A stretch of 64,000 nucleotides of DNA from DATATJ01 sp963789075. GTDB taxonomy: Bacteria > Acidobacteriota > Vicinamibacteria > Vicinamibacterales > CAVVIG01. This document shows positions 46,059 through 53,354 of this stretch, piece after piece. Under the pieces are notes generated by a model, which saw only the letters and a program-made list of their open reading frames with translations, ran no database searches and was not told the DNA's origin. Position numbers and translations under genes: made by a program. The stretch covers positions 310,001 to 374,000 of the forward strand of contig CAWBJQ010000014.1 in NCBI GenBank assembly GCA_963789075.1, given 5' to 3'. Every line of letters starts with the position of its first letter. Position 1 is the stretch's first letter.

Positions 46059-46151
46059 TTCCGCGGTCGAGTCGGCCAGGGCGGCCAGGGGGACGGGTCT
46101 GCGTGCAGATAAGGAGACCCGGCCCCGTGCTGGGATTCGTAAAGATTCCCG

Positions 46152-46180
46152 CTGACAGGCGGATGCCTTCCCGCTAAAAT
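46152..46180 (+). promoter_or_regulatory. Candidate sigma-70 promoter of the HisC-like gene
   Basis: CTGACA (46152-46157), 17 bases, TAAAAT (46175-46180): five of six matches in each hexamer. Transcription would start at about 46187, 30 bases before ATG 46217. Confidence 0.6.
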
Positions 46181-46216
46181 GCGGTCAGCATTTTCAGCCT
46201 GACGACGGAGGAGCAC

Positions 46217-47410
46217 ATGGACGGTAAGAACGGTTTTTCGCGCCGGAACTTCGTGGGACGAGTTGGCATCGCGCTCGGCGCCCTTGGGCTCCGACCGGAT
46301 TTCGATCTGTTCGCCCAGACGCGCGGTCAGGCGGCCGGCGCCGCGCCCCGCGCGCGCCTCACGGAGAACGACTACGACGCGCTCGCCAAGCTCGCGAACA
46401 ACGAAAACCCGTACGGTCCGCCCGAGTCGGTGATGAAGGCGATGACCGACGCGTTCAAGTATGCCAACCGCTACGGCTATCCGGACGGCGGCATCGTCGA
46501 GGCGATCGCCGAGCATCATGGCGTCAAGCCCGAGAACATCATCATCGGCGCCGGGTCGAGCGAGATTCTGACCATGTCCGACTCGACGTTCCTCTATGGG
46601 GGCAAGAAGGTCGTCAGCGTCGAGCCGACCTACGCGACGATTTATCAGTACGCGACCAATACGAAGTCGGACGCCATCAAGCTGTCGCTGCGCAAGGACT
46701 ACGGACAGGACATTCCCGCGTTCATTCACGCGGTGAAAGAGAACTACCGCGACGTCGGCCTGGTGTATCTCTGCAACCCGAACAATCCCACCGGCGTCAT
46801 CGTCACGAAGCAGGAAGTGAAGCAGCTCCTCGACGGTATTCCCGAGGACGTGGTCGTGCTGATCGACGAGGCGTATCACCACTTCATCGACGATCCGAAC
46901 TACGAGACGTCGGTGCCACACGTCATCGCGGGGCGTCAGGTCGTCGTCGCGCGGACCTTCTCGAAGATCGTCGGCCTCGCGGGTATGCGTCTCGGCTACG
47001 CGGTCGCGCCGAAGGAAATCATCGCGCGGATGAAGCCATTCAGCCAGAGCTACAGCGTCAATGCGATCGTGAAGCACGGCGGCGTCGCGGCGCTGAAGGA
47101 CACGGCGGCGCAGGCGAAAGTCAAAAAGCTCAACACCGACCTGCGAGCGAAGACCACGAACGAGCTGCAGAGCCTCGGCTACGACGTGATCCCGTCGCAG
47201 ACCAACTTCTTCATGGTGAATGTTGGCCGCGATGTCGTGCCGGTGGCCGAAGAATTCAAGAAGCGCGGCGTCCTCGTGGGGCGTCCGTTCCCGCCGATGA
47301 ATCAGCACCTGCGCGTGTCCGTCGGCTCGGCGGACGAGATGAGCCGGTTCATGACCGCCTTCAAGGAGATCTTCCCGGCCAAGGGCAAGACGACGACGGC
47401 GGGCCAGTAA
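46217..47410 (+). CDS. Tat-exported PLP aminotransferase (histidinol-phosphate aminotransferase-like)
   Basis: 397 residues, good RBS (acggaggagc). The N-terminus has a twin-arginine signal, FSRRNFVGRVGIALGALGL. The fold type I aminotransferase core follows: KLANNENPYGPPESVMKAM, GAGSSEIL, YLCNPNNPTGVIV (PLP phosphate/pyridine contacts), LIDEAYHHF (Asp to the PLP ring nitrogen) and FSKIVGLAGMRLGYA with PLP Lys250. The C-terminal Arg is in LRVSVGSADEM. It is HisC-like in sequence, but export and lack of his genes nearby argue against histidine synthesis; the substrate is unknown. A terminator follows at 47457. Confidence 0.9.
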   Translation: MDGKNGFSRRNFVGRVGIALGALGLRPDFDLFAQTRGQAAGAAPRARLTENDYDALAKLANNENPYGPPESVMKAMTDAFKYANRYGYPDGGIVEAIAEHHGVKPENIIIGAGSSEILTMSDSTFLYGGKKVVSVEPTYATIYQYATNTKSDAIKLSLRKDYGQDIPAFIHAVKENYRDVGLVYLCNPNNPTGVIVTKQEVKQLLDGIPEDVVVLIDEAYHHFIDDPNYETSVPHVIAGRQVVVARTFSKIVGLAGMRLGYAVAPKEIIARMKPFSQSYSVNAIVKHGGVAALKDTAAQAKVKKLNTDLRAKTTNELQSLGYDVIPSQTNFFMVNVGRDVVPVAEEFKKRGVLVGRPFPPMNQHLRVSVGSADEMSRFMTAFKEIFPAKGKTTTAGQ

Positions 47411-47414
47411 CATC

Positions 47415-47456
47415 TCAGATTTCAGATTTCAGATTTCAGATTTCAGATTTCAGATT
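47415..47456. repeat. Six tandem copies of tcagatt
   Basis: A perfect 7-base tandem repeat, six units, directly between the aminotransferase stop and the terminator stem. The same words, less regular, precede the rpoC terminator (17481-17503). Confidence 0.9.
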
Positions 47457-47489
47457 GGGCGGCGGTTCGAAGGGATCGCCGCCCTTTTT
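47457..47489 (+). terminator. Intrinsic terminator after the HisC-like gene
   Basis: GGGCGGCG (47457-47464) pairs with CGCCGCCC (47477-47484) around a 12-base loop, followed by five T. Confidence 0.88.
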
Positions 47490-47536
47490 GTTTTCTGCCA
47501 CGCACCCTCGGTATCAGCCGTTGGATGATCACGTAG

Positions 47537-47558
47537 GGGCGGACCTGTGTGTCCGCCC
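47537..47558. repeat. Short hairpin, ggggcggac-type interspersed element
   Basis: GGGCGGAC (47537-47544) ctgtgt GTCCGCCC (47551-47558), inside gtaggggcggacctgtgtgt; 22 bases before the GNAT start. Resembles dispersed hairpins I know from several soil bacteria; no T-run, so not a terminator. Confidence 0.6.
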
Positions 47559-47579
47559 GAGCAGGCCGAGGTTTGAACG

Positions 47580-48312
47580 ATGAGCGACGTGCGGATGAAC
47601 GAGCTGGGACAACCGATCGGCGCGGCGCTCAGTGGCTGGAATGCGCCGTCTCGTCCGCCGCGAACGCCGATGTCCGGCGCGTACTGCCGCGTCGAGCCGC
47701 TCGACGCCGAGCGGCACGCGGCCGAGCTGTTCGAGGCCAACCGGCTCGACACGGCCGGGAAGATGTGGACGTATCTCGCCTACGGCCCGTTCGACACGCC
47801 CGATGCCTATCGCGCGATGGGTGCAGCGGATGTCGACGAGCGACGATCCGCTGTTCTTCGCCGTGATCGATTCCGCGAGCGCCAGAGCCGTCGGCGTCGC
47901 GAGCTACCTGCGGATCGATCCGCCCAACGGCGCGATCGAAGTCGGGCACATCGCGTATTCGCCGCCGCTCCAGCAGACGCGTGCGGCGACCGAGGCGATG
48001 TACCTGATGATGCAGCGGGCATTCGCGCTGGGCTATCGCCGCTACGAGTGGAAATGTGACGCGTTGAACGCCGCATCGCGCGCGGCCGCGCAGCGCTTAG
48101 GGCTCTCGTATGAAGGCGTCTTTCGTCAGGCGTCCGTATACAAGGGGCGCAACCGCGACACCGCATGGTACGCCGCGATCGATCGCGACTGGCCGCGGCT
48201 CGACGCGGCGTTCAGGTCCTGGCTGAATCCTGAGAATTTCGACGCTGATGGACGGCAACGCGAGCGTCTCTCTGAGCTGACGGGCGGCAGCCTTCGTGCC
48301 AGGCCGACCTAG
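47580..48312 (+). CDS. GNAT-family N-acetyltransferase (RimJ/RimL-like), apparent frameshift
   Basis: MSDVRMNELGQPIGAALSGW opens the protein; YCRVEPLDAERHAAELFEAN and WTYLAYGPFDTPDAYRA follow. One extra a at 47817 moves the frame, and the protein continues WVQRMSTSDDPLFFAVIDSA, AVGVASYLRIDPPNGAIEVG and AAAQRLGLSYEGVFRQASVY (acetyl-CoA-binding and C-terminal strands of the GNAT fold). The repaired length is ~243 residues, normal for this subfamily. Acceptor unknown. Confidence 0.87.
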
Positions 48313-48497
48313 AACGCGTTGCAAACACTCGCGCTCGCGGGTGGCCGCGAACGGGGCCGCCCCGCCGGGCGCGGAGGCGTGAGCCGTGGTCATGGCTTTT
48401 CGCCGAGCACCCGGTGGGGCTGTTCGCGGACAGGACCCGCCACGGCGAATTTCGCAACGCGCTCTTCGTTACGAAACCTGGCTGCCGCGTGAGAGCT

Positions 48498-48959
48498 TCA
48501 GCCGAGCGCAGCCAGCACGTCGTCAGCGTGGCCGTTCACCTTCACGTTGTCCCACCGCTTCTTCACCGTGCCGTCGGGTCCGATGAGGAACGTCGTGCGA
48601 GCGATGCCCATGAACGTGCGGCCGTACATCGACTTCTGCTGCCACACGCCGTACTTCTCCGCAACCGAGTGATCGGCATCGGCGAGCAGCGGAAACGTCA
48701 GATCGTGCTTCTGCGCGAACTTGGCCTTGCTCGCCTCGTCGAGGATGCTGACGCCGAGCACAACCGCTCTGCTCGTCTTGAACGCCGGCAGGTTGTCCTG
48801 GAACGCGCACGCTTCGGTCGTGCACCCGGGCGTGTCGTCCTTCGGATAGAAATACAGCACGACCGTGCGTCCGGCGTAGTCGGCGAGGCGGTGCGTCTTG
48901 CCGTGTTGGTCCTTGAGCGCGAAGGCGGGCGCCTTCTTTCCTGGTTCGATGAGCGCCAT
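48498..48959 (-). CDS. bcp: Thiol peroxidase Bcp/PrxQ
   Basis: 153 residues. VVLYFYPKDDTPGCTTEACA carries the peroxidatic Cys46 and the resolving Cys51 in the alpha-2 helix, the atypical two-Cys PrxQ arrangement. FPLLADADHSVAEKYGVW and RTTFLIGPDGTVKKRWDNV complete the thioredoxin-like fold. It reduces hydrogen peroxide and organic peroxides using thioredoxin, in the cytoplasm. Divergent from the SWIB gene, sharing a ~150-base intergenic region. Confidence 0.96.
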   Translation of the reverse strand: MALIEPGKKAPAFALKDQHGKTHRLADYAGRTVVLYFYPKDDTPGCTTEACAFQDNLPAFKTSRAVVLGVSILDEASKAKFAQKHDLTFPLLADADHSVAEKYGVWQQKSMYGRTFMGIARTTFLIGPDGTVKKRWDNVKVNGHADDVLAALG

Positions 48960-49110
48960 CGGTACATTATGCCCGCGTGCGCCGCCGGCTGGCCATCGGG
49001 CCGCCTCCCAGGCAAAACGACGGGATCGATGCAGTTTCCCCAGAGGAAAATGACGTTTTCATGGTACTCTCCCTCGACGCGTTGACTGCGTCTTCCCATA
49101 AGGAGACCGA

Positions 49111-49395
49111 ATGGCAAAAAAAGCTGCGAAGAAGAAGACCGCGCGGAAGCCGAATGCCGCCTTCATGAAGCCCGTTCAGCCGAGCCCGGCGCTGTCTGAA
49201 GTCGTTGGCTCGAAGCCGATCCCGCGTACTGAAGTGACGAAGAAGCTCTGGCTGTACATCAAGAAGAACAAGCTCCAGGATCCGAAGAACAAGCGGATGA
49301 TCAAGGCCGATCCCACCCTGAAGACCGTGTTCGGCGGCAAGGGCGTCGTGAACATGTTCGAGATGACCAAGCTGGTGGGAAAGCACCTGAAATAA
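49111..49395 (+). CDS. Stand-alone SWIB/MDM2-domain protein
   Basis: 94 residues with taaggagacc before the ATG. A Lys-rich N-terminal tail (AKKAAKKKTARKPNAAF) resembles histone-like tails. The rest is a SWIB domain: VVGSKPIPRTEVTKKLWLYI, KKNKLQDPKNKRMIKADPTL and GKGVVNMFEMTKLVGKHL. SWIB is best known from eukaryotic SWI/SNF complexes and from Chlamydia (fused to topoisomerase I). Bacterial stand-alone copies exist but are poorly studied. DNA or nucleoid binding is inferred from the tail. Confidence 0.93.
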   Translation: MAKKAAKKKTARKPNAAFMKPVQPSPALSEVVGSKPIPRTEVTKKLWLYIKKNKLQDPKNKRMIKADPTLKTVFGGKGVVNMFEMTKLVGKHLK

Positions 49396-49557
49396 CAGGC
49401 TGCGCTGGCACGCCCTCCGTTCGGTCTGCAGACGACGGCCATCGCGATGGTGGCCGTTGTCACTCCTTCTCCCCCTCCATGACGATTGCCACCAGGCCAG
49501 GCAGTGCGTGTGTACCGCATCGCAGCTCGGCTAGAATGACCGCCTCAAGGAGGCCTC

Positions 49558-50697
49558 ATGTCCGTCCGTCATATCGTCGCGGCCATCGTCTGCGTGGGAC
49601 TGGCTGTCCCGTCCGTCACCTCGGCCCAACAGCACGCGCCAGACGGCGTGACCATCAACGACGAGGGACTGCCGCAGTACTCCACGTTCTCACTCTGCGC
49701 GATTGATCCGGCGACCGGCCAGTCGGGCGCGAGCGTCACCACGCGGGTGCCGTTCGTTGGCCGTGCCGTGCCGCACGTCCGCGCCGGCGTGGGCGCGGTC
49801 TGTACTCAGGCCTCCACGATGGTCGAATACGGCCCCCGCGGTCTGGACCTGCTGGCCAAGGGCGTCGAGCCTCGTGCGGTGCTCACGCAGCTGCTCGCCG
49901 ATGATCAGCAGCGCGAGTCGCGGCAGGTTGGCGTGATCGACATGAAAGGCCGCTCCGCGGCCCATACAGGCAAGCAGAACAGCGATTGGGCGGGCAGCCG
50001 CCAGGGTCGGAACTACACCGTCCAGGCGAACACGATGGTCGGTCCGGAGGTCGTCGAGGCGGTCGCGACGACGTTCGAGTCGACCGAAGGGACCGGGATG
50101 CCGCTGGCGGAGCGGATGATTCTCGCGATGGAAGCGGGCTACGCGAAAGGCGGCGATCGCCGGTGGGGCAACCTGCAGTCGGCGGCGATCAAGATTGCAG
50201 ACCCGAACGATCCAGGCCGCGGCGGCGACTACATCACGCTCGCGATTGAAGTGGGCGAGCACCCCGAGCCGGTCGCGGAGCTGAAGCGCATCTACTACAC
50301 GACCGGCCGGCACCTCGGATACCGGAGCTTCTCGCGCGTCGACGGCAATGATGTCATCGAGTTGAAGCGGATGCTGCACGCCGTCGGGTATTGGCGGCCG
50401 GCGCTCGCGGCGTTTCCCGACCCGCCGCCGACCACGAATACGCCCGCGGTGCAGCAACTTCGCAAAGCCAACCCCGCGGAATACGAAGCAGCCGTCGCTG
50501 CCGCCCGAAAGGCGACGGCCGACTACATGCGCGACTACGCGCTCTATGACGAGGACACGATGGCCGCCGTCGACAAGTTCCGCGTCGATCATGGCCTGAA
50601 CTACCAGGGTGACGCGGCTGGACTCGTCGACGCGCGGCTCATCGACGCCCTGAAGGCGGCGTATCTCGCGAAGCAGAAAACCGCGCCGAAGCGATGA
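49558..50697 (+). CDS. Exported DUF1028 protein with C-terminal peptidoglycan-binding-like domain
   Basis: 379 residues, strong RBS (caaggagg), -10-like TAGAAT at 49532-49537. After the signal peptide (VAAIVCVGLAVPSVTSA) comes YSTFSLCAIDPATGQSGASV, the DUF1028 start, with AVPHVRAGVGAVCTQAST and RQVGVIDMKGRSAAHTG. The segment from residue ~255 (NDVIELKRMLHAVGYWRPAL ... YDEDTMAAVDKFRVDHGLNY) matches the putative peptidoglycan-binding domain often found behind DUF1028. An Ntn-hydrolase-like fold acting at the cell wall is plausible but untested. Second DUF1028 gene of the window. Confidence 0.87.
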   Translation: MSVRHIVAAIVCVGLAVPSVTSAQQHAPDGVTINDEGLPQYSTFSLCAIDPATGQSGASVTTRVPFVGRAVPHVRAGVGAVCTQASTMVEYGPRGLDLLAKGVEPRAVLTQLLADDQQRESRQVGVIDMKGRSAAHTGKQNSDWAGSRQGRNYTVQANTMVGPEVVEAVATTFESTEGTGMPLAERMILAMEAGYAKGGDRRWGNLQSAAIKIADPNDPGRGGDYITLAIEVGEHPEPVAELKRIYYTTGRHLGYRSFSRVDGNDVIELKRMLHAVGYWRPALAAFPDPPPTTNTPAVQQLRKANPAEYEAAVAAARKATADYMRDYALYDEDTMAAVDKFRVDHGLNYQGDAAGLVDARLIDALKAAYLAKQKTAPKR

Positions 50698-50857
50698 CCA
50701 CCCGACGCTAAGGGCCCGCTTCGCTGGCTCTAAGGCTGAAGCCGAACACCGCTGCGGCCGGATGCGATGCGCGGGAGATTCCAAAGACGCCGGCGCCGGG
50801 CCCGGCGCTCTCCGCCCTCGTGATAGCATCCGGCTTTCCTCTCCCAAGGGTGCCTTC

Positions 50858-53272
50858 ATGACGTCGCGTCGATTTCTTCCTGCGCTGCTGCTGCTGTTTG
50901 TCGGCAGCGGCTGCGCGGCACTCATCTACGAAATTGTCTGGTTCCAGATGCTGGAGCTGGTCATCGGATCATCGGCCATCTCGCTCGGCATTCTGCTGGG
51001 CACGTTCATGGGCGGCATGTGCATCGGGAGCTTGATGCTGCCGCGGGTGATCTCGCCGCGCCGGCATCCGCTGCGCATCTACGCGCAGCTTGAAATCGGC
51101 ATCGGCGTCATCGGCCTGCTCGTGTTCTTCGGGATGCCGCTAGTCGGCGGCGTCTACACTGCCTGGGCCGGATCGGGCGTGGCCGGGATCATCCTGCGTG
51201 CGGTGGCAGCCGGCGTCTGCCTCCTGCCGCCCACGCTGCTGATGGGTGCGACGCTGCCGGCCATCTCGCGATGGGTGAAGGCGACGCCGGAAGGCGTGGC
51301 ATGGCTCGGGTTCTTCTACGGCGGCAACATCGCCGGCGGCGTGATCGGCAGTCTGCTCGCCGGCTTCTACCTGCTGCGCGTGTTCGACACCGCCACCGCG
51401 ACGGCGGTCGCAATCGGGGTCAACGTGATCGTCGCCGGCCTCGCGTTTCTCCTGTCGCAGAAGACGACGTACGAGCCCATTGCGGAGATCGCGGTCAACC
51501 TGCCGCCTGCGAAAGGCGACTGGGCAGTGTATGTGACGATCGCATTGTCCGGGTTGACGGCGCTCGGCGCGGAAGTGATCTGGACGCGGATCCTGTCGCT
51601 GCTGTTCGGCGCCACGGTGTACACGTTCTCGCAGATCCTGGCCGTGTTCCTGATCGGCTTGGGGATCGGCAGCACGACCGGATCGTTGATCGCGCGCGAC
51701 ACCGCGTCGCCGCGGGTCGCGCTCGGATGGTGTCAGGTGCTGCTGTGCGCCGCGATGGCATGGGCGGCCTACATGCTCACCGAGTCGCTGCCGTACTGGC
51801 CGATCAATCCGTCGATCGCCACCACGCCGTGGTTCACCTTTCAGCTCGACTTCGTCCGCTGCCTCTGGGTCGTGCTGCCTGGCGCGATCCTCTGGGGCGC
51901 GAGCTTTCCGCTTGCGCTTGCCGCGGTCGCTTCGCCCGATCAGGATGCGGCGAAGATGGCGGGCGGCGTGTACGCGGCCAACACCGTCGGTGCGATTGCC
52001 GGCTCCCTCGGCGCCAGCTTCCTGCTCATTCCCACCATCGGCAGCCAGCACGCGCAGCAGCTCCTGATCGGCATCGCCGCGGTGTCGGGCCTCCTGATGT
52101 TGGAGCCGGCCTACGCCGGCAACGGCGCGGGGCCGCGCCGCTCCACGCTGGCGGCGTCCGCCGTGCTGGTGCTCGCGATGGTGGGCGCCGGCCTTCTGTT
52201 ACGCAGCGTCCATGCGCTGCCGGGCATTCTCGTCGCATACGGGCGCTACGCCGCCACACGCGTCGGCCAGGCGGACATCATCTACGTCGGCGAGGGCTTG
52301 AACGCGTCGGTGGCCGTGTCACGCCTCAGCAACGGCGTGCTCAATTATCACAATGCCGGCAAGGTGCAGGCGTCGAGCGAACCGCAGGACATGCGGCTGC
52401 AGCGGATGCTTGGCCACATGACGACGCTGATTCCGGCGAATCCGGCATCGGTGCTGGTGATTGGGTGCGGCGCCGGCGTCACAGCGGGCGCGGTGTCGAT
52501 CGATCCACACGTCGCGCAAGAGACGATCGCCGAGATCGAGCCGCTCGTCCCACGGGTCGTCTCCACTTATTTCGCCGAGCACAACTTCGACGTCGTGCGC
52601 AACGCGAAGGTGCACGTGCAGATCGACGACGCGCGGCATTTCGTGTTGACGACGAAGCAGAAGTTCGACGCGGTGACGTCGGATCCGCTCGACCCGTGGG
52701 TCAAGGGGGCGGCGATGCTCTACACCGCCGAGTTCTTCGCGCTGGTCAAACAGCATCTGAATCCCGGCGGCGTCGTCACGCTGTTCGTGCAGCTGTATGA
52801 GAGCAATACCGAAGCGGTCAAGAGTGAGATCGCGACGTTTCTCGAGGCCTTTCCGAACGGGCTCGTGTTCGGCAACACCCAGGAAGGCCGCGGCTACGAT
52901 CTCGTGCTGGTCGGGCAGGCGGAGCCGACGCATATCGATCTCGATGCGATCGAGCAGCGCCTGCATCGCCCCGAATACGCGGCGGTGTCGCGATCGCTGG
53001 CGGAGGTCGGCATGAATTCCGCGGTGGATCTGTTCTCGACGTATGCGGGGAACAAGACCGATTTCACGCCGTGGCTGAAAGACGCGCAGATCAACCGAGA
53101 CCGGAGCCTGCGCCTGCAGTATCTCGCCGGCATGAGCCTGAATCAGTACAGCGCCGATGTGATCTATGCGGACATGCTGACGTACAGCCGCCTGCCGAAC
53201 AATCTGTTCAGCGGGTCGGAGGCGTCGAAGCGGGCCGTGCTCGACGCCATCAGCCGTGCGCAGGGACGTTAG
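50858..53272 (+). CDS. Membrane-fused spermidine-synthase-like protein (MFS-like N-terminus)
   Basis: 804 residues from ATG 50858 (MTSRRFLPALLLLFVGSGCA); an upstream in-frame ATG at 50762 is not credible. There are about 12-14 membrane helices (residues ~5-450; for example ALIYEIVWFQMLELVIGSSA, GGNIAGGVIGSLLAGFYLL, YTFSQILAVFLIGLGIG). The C-terminal methyltransferase-fold domain is spermidine-synthase-like (VLVIGCGAGVTAGAVSI, IDDARHFVLTTKQKFDAVTS, GVVTLFVQLYES). The polyamine-binding D residues of true SpeE are not fully conserved to my eye, so polyamine synthesis is not assured. Such fused proteins are common in soil bacteria. Confidence 0.85.
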   Translation: MTSRRFLPALLLLFVGSGCAALIYEIVWFQMLELVIGSSAISLGILLGTFMGGMCIGSLMLPRVISPRRHPLRIYAQLEIGIGVIGLLVFFGMPLVGGVYTAWAGSGVAGIILRAVAAGVCLLPPTLLMGATLPAISRWVKATPEGVAWLGFFYGGNIAGGVIGSLLAGFYLLRVFDTATATAVAIGVNVIVAGLAFLLSQKTTYEPIAEIAVNLPPAKGDWAVYVTIALSGLTALGAEVIWTRILSLLFGATVYTFSQILAVFLIGLGIGSTTGSLIARDTASPRVALGWCQVLLCAAMAWAAYMLTESLPYWPINPSIATTPWFTFQLDFVRCLWVVLPGAILWGASFPLALAAVASPDQDAAKMAGGVYAANTVGAIAGSLGASFLLIPTIGSQHAQQLLIGIAAVSGLLMLEPAYAGNGAGPRRSTLAASAVLVLAMVGAGLLLRSVHALPGILVAYGRYAATRVGQADIIYVGEGLNASVAVSRLSNGVLNYHNAGKVQASSEPQDMRLQRMLGHMTTLIPANPASVLVIGCGAGVTAGAVSIDPHVAQETIAEIEPLVPRVVSTYFAEHNFDVVRNAKVHVQIDDARHFVLTTKQKFDAVTSDPLDPWVKGAAMLYTAEFFALVKQHLNPGGVVTLFVQLYESNTEAVKSEIATFLEAFPNGLVFGNTQEGRGYDLVLVGQAEPTHIDLDAIEQRLHRPEYAAVSRSLAEVGMNSAVDLFSTYAGNKTDFTPWLKDAQINRDRSLRLQYLAGMSLNQYSADVIYADMLTYSRLPNNLFSGSEASKRAVLDAISRAQGR

Positions 53273-53275
53273 TTC

Positions 53276-53333
53276 CGGGATTCGGGATTTGGGATTTGGG
53301 ATTCGTTCTGGGATTTGGGTTCGGGATTCGCCA
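53276..53333. repeat. One-armed gggatt array of the gggattc family
   Basis: ccgggattcgggatttggga followed by tttgggattcgttctgggat and ttgggttcgggattcg: seven imperfect gggatt units, left-arm sense only, between the spermidine-synthase-like gene and the Asp-box gene. Confidence 0.7.
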
Positions 53334-53354
53334 TTGACAGAAGGAGCCGACGAC

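Noticed and set aside
46217..47410. Calling the aminotransferase hisC
   Set aside because: No other his genes nearby and a Tat export signal; the biosynthetic role is doubtful, so no symbol is given.
50858..53272. Calling this gene speE
   Set aside because: The large membrane domain and doubtful polyamine-site residues make spermidine synthesis uncertain.
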